Part shown: positions 23,955 through 33,823 of the stretch, piece after piece
Layout of the letters: each line of letters opens with the position of its first letter
Position numbering within the stretch: position 1 is the stretch's first letter
NCBI GenBank assembly: GCA_031841125.1
Contig: CM063108.1
Location: forward strand, 29,625,399-29,689,398
Source: Acanthococcus lagerstroemiae
Taxonomy: Eukaryota > Arthropoda > Insecta > Hemiptera > Eriococcidae
Length of the DNA: 64,000 nucleotides
Direction: 5' to 3'
Translations under genes and position numbers: made by a program
Notes under the pieces: model-generated
What the model was told of the DNA's origin: nothing
The model's input: the letters and a program-made list of their open reading frames with translations, nothing else
Databases searched by the model: none

Positions 23955-24090
23955 TTTCGCGAGGAACGAGCGAAGCGAGTTCCGAGTACTTTTCGCTACT
24001 ACTGCGAGGAACGAGCGAAGCGAGTTCCGAGTGCTTTTCGGCCGAAGGCCGAAAAGTCGGTACTGCTTTCGCGAAGCGAAAGCAGTTTTT
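23955..24090. repeat. Cluster of GAA-loop hairpins
   Basis: Two perfect hairpins share a 10-bp stem and a GAA loop: CTTTTCGGCC-GAA-GGCCGAAAAG (24,034-24,056) and CTGCTTTCGC-GAA-GCGAAAGCAG (24,063-24,085). Upstream, gcgaggaacgagcgaagcga occurs twice (23,958 and 24,003), each copy forming an imperfect hairpin of the same design. A run of T follows. No gene overlaps. Confidence 0.8.
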
Positions 24091-24488
24091 TTTAATTAGA
24101 CGCTATTATGAGAAAGTGTCCAAGTACCATGAACATCACATAACAAGAGTTACCAAAGGACCTTTTTTCTTTGTGTAGCGAACTCCGTTATTTCATTTTC
24201 ATGGGGCTGTGGCACTTCTTTCATAATGGTGTCCAGTTGTCACCTCGGAGGCCCGCAGCTCTTACATCTTGTTCACTGCTTCGCTGCTATTTATTTACTC
24301 CTAGCTTCGTTGCCAATCTGAACACCGATCCTCCTGAATTCAACTACATCTCGATCTTCCGAGGACGTTTGTTCTCCTAATGAGTTGTTATTCCTAGATT
24401 TTAGGTGAACCTTTCAATACTTCAACAACCAAATGAGGACAAAAGTGCTTACAACACATCCTGAAAACAGAATTCTAAGCGTACTTAC

Positions 24489-25514
24489 CTATACACAGAG
24501 GTTATGAGCTTCCCATGCCCATGCTCCTGAATGAGTCAAATGGCAAGTTGCGTTAAGTCATATTCGTTCCTAAGAGAGTAAGAATCCCGTTCTGCTGCGA
24601 AAACACAAGGAAAGTAGAACATGTGCGTTGGCCGGTTGTGTTCTGTCCAATTCCGGTGAGACCGCGACTCATATTATTTCTGACAATTGTGGAACATCCG
24701 AAATACATAGCGTTTCCATATTCATAGATGTTGCTGAACACCAGTAATTGCTATTAGGTGACAGATTGTGTGTAAAAATAAAACGGGCAATGATTGATCC
24801 AGTATGATCTATGACAGTTCGTCTGGTAGTCGATAAATTATTAACTAACAGGTCATTGAACTGGGACAAAAAATTAAGATCAGGATTGTATAAGTCAGTT
24901 TGAATTTTGTCTAGAAACTCGGCCTGTGTATCACTGTGACCAACTATAAATGAATCGGCAATAAATACCAAAGTGATAAATTTATAAACTATACTTATAA
25001 AAAATATATAATATAAAAATGGGTTAAATGAGTTGAACTGAATATTAACTAATCATTATAGTTATATAGGTACCTAATTTGTTACCTATATATACTGTAG
25101 CTAAATTTTGTTTCTATTAATAATGGTGTTAAAAAATGTATAAGCAGTGGAGCTTGATGAGCTTCATTATATCTATTACCTACACATCTTTTAGCTTGTT
25201 GCTCATGTTTATGGGTAAAGAAATTCTAACATTTTTTCCCCTGAAGTACCTACTACCTATTCGTGCCTAACTAATATTATTTAATCTGTGGTTACCTCTA
25301 CACGCATTAATAATTAATGGAAAATTTCCCCCAATTTTCAGATAATTATAAGAATATATTTTCGAACTTTACAATGGAAGCGTCCCATAGAATATTGTCC
25401 ATCCAAACGTGGCAGCTTTATAGAAATCCAAATTTTTTCAGTCATTCCGCGAAGAGGACAGTGTTACTCAAAATTTTATTGTATCGCTAAATACTCTAAA
25501 TGCCAGTGGTAGTT
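24489..25514 (-). pseudogene. Pseudogene copy of the sushi-like membrane protein gene
   Basis: Three exons match the intact gene at 27,654-32,976, with the same boundaries and phases. Exon a (25,514-25,373) begins NYHWHLEYLA and ends IKLPRLDGQYSMGRFH, with in-frame TAA and TGA between. Exon b (24,988-24,850) is open and has exactly the 139 nt of its counterpart; it reads FIADSFIVGHSD against FVGESFIVEYDD. Exon c (24,733-24,489) reads YEYGNAMYFGCSTIVRNN and GIGQNTTG. An extra T near 24,556 then shifts the frame so that the conserved ATCHLTHSGAW part is out of phase. No first exons or membrane exon were found, so the copy is also truncated. It most likely arose by tandem duplication and then decayed. 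An assembly error could explain the single T but not the two stops. Confidence 0.75.
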
Positions 25515-25819
25515 CTAAAATTTACAAATTAAATAAATATTAGATTCGTTTAAAGAAGAATCCGTGAATTTTCCTTGAAAAAGAAAGTGATCAGAGACGA
25601 AACTAGAGCTTTAAACATAGACGCAAATAGGGTGGAGGCTTCGGAGGCATAGCCCCAAATCCTCTGACCCCCACTCCCCCGCCACCCAAATGAATTGTAT
25701 GAGCCAAAGAAATATTAGCATTATTTTGATACGTGTCAGCCCTTCCCCCCTACTACAGGTCAGCTGGTTGCCTGCATATTTTTCGGAACTCAGCATTACT
25801 ATTAGAGACATGTAGGTAT

Positions 25820-25926
25820 GGTGTGGTGGGACGTATGGCGATGCACGCATGCCAAAGTGGCCCCTGAGATACCGCACCTCCAGCACCGGAAACTACCCTT
25901 TCGGGCATCGCATCAGTGCCGAGGGG
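25820..25926 (-). repeat. 107-bp inverted dispersed repeat, copy 1
   Basis: Reverse complement of 29,899-30,005 with about eight differences. It lies upstream (in transcriptional sense) of the pseudogene exons. The matching stretch starts ggtgtggtgggacgtatggc. Confidence 0.9.
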
Positions 25927-26149
25927 AAGACATGTAGGTATATGGACAGACCAAATGAAGTTTTAACACTTGGAACCAAAAATAAAAAGAGAGGAAAGTC
26001 AAGAAATGTTATAATTGCGAAAGGGTAGTTTTGAAGCGACTCAAAGTTTTCAAAGAAGTATGTAGGCACCTTAATTTCAGCCAATTTTTCGGATTTTTAT
26101 AAATTTCACGCCGAGATAGCGCTATATCGCTTAAAAATCAGGTGCCGTA

Positions 26150-26590
26150 TCTGTTAGAGGATGTTAGTGATCCGCGGTTTCTGACGCGCGACTTTCCTGG
26201 GCAGGGTTGATCGGGGTAGTTTACCGTTGCTGTCCCCACGGCTGGTTGCCTGCGATTGTGCAGCCACAGTTCGCTTACTAGCCACGTGTTTGCACAACGT
26301 AGAGTAAGCGGGCCACGATGTGCACATACCAGTATCAGTCTTTTTAGGTCCGGTGGTGACACGCCCTGCGATTCCTGTTCGTTCGAACTGGCGGGAGTTA
26401 CAGGACGCGTTATCTTTCCACCTCGATTGATACTTTTGTCGCTGTGTTCGCTAGGATATGTCAGCGGGGGTGTATTCAAATAGCATTAGTTTTCCGGCGT
26501 TGGTGGGTTTTGAACCTGAGACGCAAGGATTGCGAATCGGGCACGTTAACCTTCCGGCCATACAACGAGCAGGCTATCGATTATCGTTTT
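26150..26590 (-). repeat. GC-rich element with tRNA-like head
   Basis: On the minus strand, about 26,570-26,494 reads like a decayed tRNA: an A-box-like TGGCCGGAAGGTTAACG and a B-box GGTTCAAAACC at tRNA spacing. It is followed by a GC-rich body. No good cloverleaf forms. A tRNA-derived SINE is the likeliest explanation; a degenerate tRNA gene is the alternative. Confidence 0.4.
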
Positions 26591-26599
26591 AAAATTGGC

Positions 26600-27653
26600 A
26601 GGTAATATATATATTTGAAATCAGACGTACCGAAGAAATGGAAGAAATTTTATTCTTGACATGATTCTATTAATTTCAATAATTTAAAATAAACACGCTG
26701 AGATTTTTTTTTTCAATCTTGTTTTGTTTATAAAATGTCACGTAGGTGCGTTATACTAACTATTTATTAAAAATTGGAAAAATGATCATTCATTTATTCG
26801 TTCATTAAGGCATTCTTTCACCCATTCGCATAGATATTTTTTTCCTCGCCCGCAGGCCCACAGGATCTCCTGCCGATACCGCCTTACAAAATTCTTTTTA
26901 CTCTATATGGCAATATCCCAATATCCTTCTCCATATTGGAAAAAGAAGATTTAAGTAGTTGGCTATCCTGACAACCGCGAAAATTCTGATTCAACATTTT
27001 ATGTTCAAGAAAAACCAACGCTAGATTCATTTAACAACTTCTATTTGAGTTTTGTGAAACAAAAATTAGATGCCTAGCTCTTGATACAGTGTTTATTTGG
27101 TTGTTTCATATAGGGTTAGTGGTTCCACGATGACACAGTAAAGTTATTTTTGGGTATATCTGATCAAGTTTCTTTTCAAACATCTTTAAATTTTTATCAA
27201 AAAAAGATGTATATTAAAGGATTAAAATGAGCCAATAACTTAAGACTGATTTAGTACCTCAACCTCAAATAAAGTGCTCAAGTTCCGTCTTACTAACTTT
27301 TTTAGGGTAATACAATCCTCTTAAAAAAAATTATAACATTATTAGGTTACTGCTTTTGCATTGAGCCCTCCAGATACAAACTGTTGATTGCAATAATGAA
27401 TGGTCATTACTTAAACTTTATACCTAGGTACTTATCAAAATTATTTTATTTTTATTCCATAAAATGCTACAATTATTCGTTCACACCATTTAAGAATTCC
27501 AACAATTCTAGCACATCAGGTAGCTTTAATGTTTCTTACCAAGTACATGGTATAAACTAAATATATAACAATTTTATGGCACTTGTATACAAATGTTACA
27601 AAAACCCTGGCCGTGACATTTGAAAAAAAAAAAGAAGGTAGATTCTTTTCCCC
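26600..27653. other. Intergenic, 3' flank of the membrane gene
   Basis: AT-rich, with no coding signal. On the minus strand an AATAAA (plus-strand TTTATT at 27,451-27,456) lies about 200 bp beyond the stop codon of the membrane protein gene and is a plausible polyadenylation signal. Confidence 0.5.
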
Positions 27654-30600
27654 TTAAATTATACTTTCCAATGACATACCTGATTTAAGTGTACTTTTCT
27701 CTTTGTAGAATTTACTGATTAATAGAACAACTAAACAAAATAATGACATTAAAATGATGAGCAATATTACTAGCATATAACAAAATATACTTTCTTCTGA
27801 ATTAGTTATAAATTGTATTTTTAATCGTATAGAAACTGTAGTTTTTGGTTTTGGCGGATCTGGAGATCGTGTAAAATCAGGACCTGGTGGCGGGGTTGTC
27901 GATGGTTCAACTCCGTAAGGGATCTTGATGGGGTCCTTATTTTCAAAGTGCACTTTTGCCCCATATGAGTCCTTCAAAGGTCGAGGTACCACATCCCACT
28001 CGAATGGCACACTTCCGCTGCATCTTTTTTCAAATGAGTTATTAGTTGTTGGGTAGAAAAATTGGCACGGGTGTTCCTCCCAGTATTCTTTGATTGGGCG
28101 TCTGTCAACTAAAATGTCCATAAATATATGCAGCATTAGTTTGCGATAGCAACAGGTTTCTGAAAGCAATTTTAGCGTACCGATTTCGCGGATTGAAATA
28201 TCGTCTGTACTTTTTATGTTTGAATGATTCAATGTCCCATTTTTCATCAACCATTTTCAGGTAACAGATTTATAGTAAATATCAAAGATTAGATAGTACA
28301 GAGTGTAAGCCCACCAAGTATTGTCATTTTTTGAAGAAGAAGAAAAAAAAGTGTTCATGATTTTACAGAAGCGAGCAAATTAATTTTCAGCATTATTTTA
28401 ACACTAACTTGTTAGCCTCCCACCAAGTCGGCTATTCGTGCTTATATACTTCATTTAGCTCATGTGTCCAAAAATTAAGTTTCCATCTGAAAACAACATT
28501 GTATTTAGTGCGTTAATTAACCTACGTACCTAAGCAGAGGGGTGGATTGCCTTCCCATATAGCTTCTGCGTATCCTCCTTTTTCAGTAACGTGACAAGTT
28601 GTATTAGTCATTTGACCTACAGTAGAATAAAGTTTTCTTTTAGCAGCGAACACACACGATAAATATAATACACGTTCGCCGGTCGCATTTTGTCCAACTC
28701 CTGTAGTACCGCGGAGCACATCATTTCTAACAACGATAGAACACCCGAAAAAAAGGGCACTTCCATATCTGTAATGACCAGAACTGAACATCGACTAATG
28801 TTATTATTATTCTGCGCAAGTTCAATGAAGAAAGACAAATTTAATGCCTACCTATATATATTAATATGTTCTTGTAGCTTGTAGTAAGTACGAGTATAAT
28901 TATTGATGTCGAGGTGTAAGAATATATCAAATTTATAGGGTGTCACAACGTGAAAAATTCCATATCATTATGTGGATTTTGCTGCCTGATCAGCAGTGGT
29001 GAATCTAAGGGCTAAAAGACTCAGAAAACATCCTGATGGGACTATATCACTTCAAGTTTTTTTTTGTGTTTTTTTCTTTTTAGAGGGAAGGAGAAAGGAA
29101 GCTGGATAAAAAACTGACTATTTTGTTGGAACCCATTATGTACAGAAAGAGGTGGATCATATTATGGAATATGAACTTTGTTTTGGATTCCTGGTAGTTG
29201 GAGGTCCTATAAAAGTGTAAATTCCTATTGCCCATCGACTATAACGGGATCAGGTTTACATAAATCGAGAAAACAATAATGTGAGAACCTATATATAATC
29301 TTTTTTAGAAAAATCTCACTCAAAGTCCGGAGTTAAAATGAACAAAAACTTGTTTTTCCATTTTGTTAAATGTGAACATATTTTGGTTTTAGATCTTTTC
29401 AAAGGCGGATTCTCTCTTCAACTCAAATTCATGTCCGGCTGGTGAACGCCATCGGTAATATCAAATTAGCTGAAGGTAGTCGGCAATTATTTAGTGTCCA
29501 CATTTAGCTCAGCGCAGTAAAAGAAAATGAAAAAAAATCATGATGTCGAATCGTATTGCAGAAATGTTATGCCCTAGCCAAACATTTTCTGATTTGGAGA
29601 GTGAAAGTACGTATAGTATCAACTTACATCGGGTCCCATTGATCTAGAAAATTCAACTTGTCATCTTTCAGGTAAGAGATGAGTTTATCTACGATGTCGT
29701 CGTGTTCGTCATCGTACTCCACTATAAATGACTCGCCAACAAATTCAAAGGCTCTGTATTGCTTAGCTGTAGATATAAAAGAATATTAATAACATGTAAG
29801 CCTACCAACAGATGACGAAGTGAGCATTAAGTATAAAGATAAATTCTTCGTAATACATCTGTACACCTACATAGATTCATGCCTAATGCCTATACGTACC
29901 CCTCGGTACTGATGCGATACCCGAAAGGGCAGTTTCCGGTGCCGGGGGTGCGGTGTCTCAGGGGCCACTTTGGCATGCGTGCATCGCCATACGTCCCACC
30001 ACACCAATGCCTATACGTAGTCTCTTTTTCTAATTTGCTCCCCACCCGAGTCCTGGAATCCGCCCTTTCGAGCATTACTTCAGAAACTTCAGGGAGACTG
30101 TTAGGGCTATCTTAGCCTTTTTCCCTTCTGGCCGAAAAACCGGCCTAGGTCGGAAATTCTGACGAGTTGCTATGTGGGCTTGAACCCGGGACCTTTGGAT
30201 TCTGAGACCAACACGCTATCCACTCGGCTAACCAGACCTCTGCCTATACATAGTACTCGTAGGTATAATTTATTAATACTTAGATGAAGAAATAAAAATA
30301 TGGCGTTTCCTTCTAAAAATTGTTATTTAAAAAGCTGAAACAAATGAATTTTAAAGAAAAATGTGTAAATATTTCAAACTGTACGATGCAGTTGTCCCCA
30401 AGAGTAACTGCGATTCAATCGCGGCAATTTGTCGACTGGGAGCGCTGACTTTCTTTTTTGAAAATTACAACCAAAATCAAAATGGTAGAACATCGCTAAA
30501 TATTCCAAGTACCAATGGAAGTTCTAAAATTCAAAAGTTAATATTATATTTTAATCAGGTTTCTCTTGAAAAGTTATTCTACAATATTTACTTGTAACTA

Positions 30601-32976
30601 TAGTATGTACTTTATACCTATGGTTTGGGTATATATCTTTACATAGAAGTGCCGAGCTGATCAATTTTGTTACGTTTTGAGGCTTGTATTCAGGTCGGAA
30701 CCGAGGTCGAATTTGATCCAAAAATCAAGTTTGTCGTCGACATCGATATTTGAATCAAATTCTATCCGCCTCTATATGAATCAGTGTCAAATCCATCAGT
30801 CCAAAATAAGTCGGTGTCGAAATCATAACTCCTCTTTTAGATTAATTGCGTCACCGCGATTTCAACCTGAAAGCCTGCTCGGAATTCCAGGAAGCAATGG
30901 ATTCGATTTTCACATCGCCGTGGTTCCGAGGAGGTTGTATAGTGTCAATAAAGTCAATATAGGTACCTCTCTGGGTTTCTATATTAAATACCTTCATCCT
31001 TAATTTTTATCATTATATACAAGTAATTAGTCAAACGAGATACTTTTAGCCCTAGAGAATGTATAATATGTACATAGAAACATGATAGTAAGAATAACAT
31101 ATTAGGTCCCTCTTGTACTAGATGAAAATGTTACAAACCGATTCAAACATATTGCTGTATGTAACTCCTTTACACTTTGAGCAGATGCCTCCTGCAATAT
31201 CGGCTCTTAATTCATTAAATTTAACGTACATATTCACTCTAAAATTATCGCTCAACTGCGAAGACCAGCAATCATTTTCAGTGCACATTTTGTCATCATT
31301 GAAAGCACCAACAAACTATAACATTGACACAGGTACTTAATAATGCACTACCTGTGAATGTGAGGTTGTTACTTCTACAAAGATAAGGTAATAGCTAGTT
31401 AAATTTAGCTAGAATACATGGTGATGCTCACTTCGGCTTATTCATTCAGATTTTATTCTTCCTCTCCCATGAGAATGAGAAGTTAGGTACATGAGCATGA
31501 TGTTTGCGAAGTAAGCAGTAGGTACTAATAAATTTATTATACACGGGGCGGGTGGAATTGAGGACTGCGAGTTCATAAAGTAGCAAAGAACTGAAAGATC
31601 ACCATACACGGAGAATAACCGATCATTTTTAAATTAGATCAATCCAAGTATTATAGTTTTGTAGTGTGCACCTATAAATTACAATACCCCCGTTTGAGGT
31701 GTTTTTGCATTATATCCCTTAAATTTTGTAATTTTTGCTTCTCAGTTTGCAGACCTTATCAGGGCCGTTATTTTACAGATTCGATTTATTCATTGAGTGG
31801 CTAAAAAGAAGAGAGAAAAAGTAGATAGGGTCACTGGTTGTTAGTTGACACTTGGCACAGGTTGTAAGTTGACACAGCGTAGTTTAGGCACCTTAAAATA
31901 GCACGATCAGGCTGAAATATTTACAGTACCTAGGTGAGCTATATGGCAATACGATGTTGTCAATGTAGTGTTGGCAATATCGCATCATTTTCTCATCTCA
32001 AAGCCCAGGAAATGTGATTTCAGAGCTTCTGAGTAATTTTTGTCCATGATAGTTTTTTCTTCTCTCTTTTGGAAGTATTATCGTCTTCGAAAGTAAATAA
32101 ATTATATACCGTTAGAAAGATAAAAGCATGCCGGTTCTAATGATGTGCAGTTTAATGGGATTCGATTAGTTGTAGCGGCGAGAAGGTAATAAGAAAACGG
32201 TAAGTTGCTAGTAGAGACAATTCTAATGTTATTAGTTGACCCATGATGTTCTATTTCTAAAAGTCTTTATGTCTGCACGATGATGCTTTTGAAATTGCAT
32301 TTCCACCATGCGTCAATAACAAGTCTGTAACATTTTCCTTCCCAAATATCTCAGATATGACAACAATGGGCCAAAAACAATGTTCTCCAACGTGTTGTGC
32401 CTCAAAAAAAGAAAATGCGCGCCAGAATGTCCCCTTTCAGATGAGTCATCAAGCTCCTCGATATATTAATTAGCGGCTTCAGAATTGCGAATTAAGTGTT
32501 TTCTGTGTCAACTAACAACCCGTGACCCTACATAATACGTTCAAAATCCAATCTTATGTGTAATATCTACACACTTGACCAAAAAATAGCGTACGAACCA
32601 ATTCATCGATATAAGAACATTCGTAGTACTTGCGTTCATCGGGTAAAGAGCGTCTTCCGATTCCTTTCATATGTGCAAGGTTCATCAGTCTACAAACCAC
32701 TACAAAAATAAAACTGTATCTCAATACATCTTAGCTCTCAATTTTTTTCCCGATACACATGAATAGGTTTCTTTTACTTATATATGTACAAATTAGGAAA
32801 AAAGTTTTAAGCGCGTATCAACTCAACCACATATCACGGATAAATTAGTTTTGTGTTTCTTGTTAAAACAAAACAATTGTCTTTTTTCGACCGTTCAACA
32901 ATTTACAATGTTTTAAATTGGGGAAAGATAGCAAAATGTGAAGTTTCCGATACATGCTTAAGAGTTCATACTTACA
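27654..32976 (-). CDS. Single-pass membrane protein with sushi-like segment, unrecognised family
   Basis: Exons on the minus strand: 32,976 (5' end unresolved), 32,699-32,599, 31,315-31,139, 30,523-30,385, 29,766-29,628, 28,783-28,530 and 28,108-27,654. From 32,699 onward all phases join, giving about 420 residues to the TAA at 27,654. The order is a Cys-containing stretch (RKYYECSY), a Cys-rich stretch (MCTENDCW ... GGICSKCKGV), FHWYLEYLA, and an acidic exon (SFIVEYDDEHDD). A sushi-like module follows (YRYGSALFFGCS ... TTCHVTEKGG ... WEGNPPLC), then a Pro-rich stalk (TTPPPGPDF), a membrane helix (CYMLVILLIILMSLFC) and a short basic tail. A candidate earlier exon ends at 32,976 on a gtaagt donor in the right phase, but no clear signal peptide was seen. 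The pseudogene at 24,489-25,514 supports the exon limits. I cannot assign a function; a cell-surface receptor or adhesion protein is inference. Confidence 0.7.
29899..30005 (+). repeat. 107-bp inverted dispersed repeat, copy 2
   Basis: Inverted partner of 25,820-25,926, lying in the intron between exons 30,385 and 29,766 of the minus-strand membrane gene. It may be the end of the longer element that continues to the tRNA-like head at 30,238. Confidence 0.9.
30165..30238 (-). repeat. tRNA-like sequence, probable SINE head
   Basis: On the minus strand it has the A-box TAGCCGAGTGG, the anticodon-loop-like CTCAGAA (CAG, Leu, if real) and the B-box GGTTCAAGCCC. The T and acceptor stems do not pair well. 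A body continues downstream (30,160 to about 29,899). It sits in an intron of the membrane gene. A tRNA-derived SINE fits better than a working tRNA. Confidence 0.5.
31828..32528. mobile_element. 701-bp inverted-repeat element with TA target duplication
   Basis: The 24-base ends (GGGTCACtGGTTGTTAGTTG then ACAC at 31,828, inverse at 32,505-32,528) differ at one position. Each end is flanked by TA, as expected for Tc1/mariner-type insertion. No transposase frame, so it is non-autonomous. It lies in an intron of the minus-strand membrane gene. Confidence 0.8.
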
Positions 32977-33220
32977 AAAAATATTTACTATATTATATCC
33001 AAGGTATTGCATCTCGTACAACAAATCAACATAATTCAAGAATCGAAACATTTTTGACTTATAAATTAAAGAAACCAGCAATATGTTAACAAGTATCGTA
33101 CAGAAATTAGTTTGCCAGATCTGTTTACCAAGACCAAGGCGTGGTATAGGTGGGTAAGGTAATAAATTTGATGCTGAATTCTGATTTAAGATAATTTTCA
33201 AATTTACTTACTTCTAATCG

Positions 33221-33717
33221 TTATAATCAAAGTCATATAGATACACCAAGTTAGACGACTAGCGCGTTTCCGCGTTCTGCCGTCATGCCAGCGCGCTGCT
33301 ATCGCTGAACTCCTTTGTTTGCATTTCGCTTATATGGACATTTTTACGTTTTTGCGGATTAGCTCAAAAACTATCAATTTTGATGAAAAATTGGAAAGAG
33401 CTAAATTTGTTCACCTTGAAATTTCCCATCGAATGCGAGTAAATTCGAAATTTTTATGGGTAAAATTTTGAAACTGATCTTACCTGATAGAAAATAACTG
33501 GTAGAATAAATTTTGTTCTTTTCACTTTTTTATAAAACTCGACCGTTATTGAGATAAACGCAAAACCTTGTTAGGGCTCCCAACGTTTACATTGATTTCA
33601 CGGCAGTCGAACGCTGCCAGCGCTGCTATCGGGATGAATTATCGTAACATACGAAGTTTAACATTGGTTAAATGGAGAGTCGAACGACTTGGTGTATCTA
33701 TATGACTTTGGTTATAA
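33221..33717. mobile_element. ~497-bp inverted-repeat element between two gene starts
   Basis: About 30-bp ends with one mismatch: cataTAGATACACCAAG-type sequence at 33,221-33,250, inverse at 33,688-33,717. Flanks are TA-rich. No coding capacity. It fills most of the gap between the 5' ends of the minus-strand membrane gene and the plus-strand kringle gene. Confidence 0.8.
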
Positions 33718-33823
33718 TTGATGGTTGCCAATAATCGATCGAGGAACATAATGAAAAATGTTTCATCGTAATTATACACGGCTGTTATATTTTTATATCC
33801 GAATTTTGTTTTTTATTTTGTAG

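Noticed and set aside
23039..24090. CRISPR array
   Set aside because: Repeats are long or directly adjacent without unique spacers, and the genome is eukaryotic.
30165..30238. Functional tRNA-Leu gene
   Set aside because: A and B boxes are present but the stems do not pair well and a SINE-like body follows.
30361..30597. 78-codon plus-strand frame
   Set aside because: Antisense to a supported minus-strand exon (30,523-30,385).
31122..31340. 72-codon plus-strand frame
   Set aside because: Antisense to the Cys-rich minus-strand exon (31,315-31,139).
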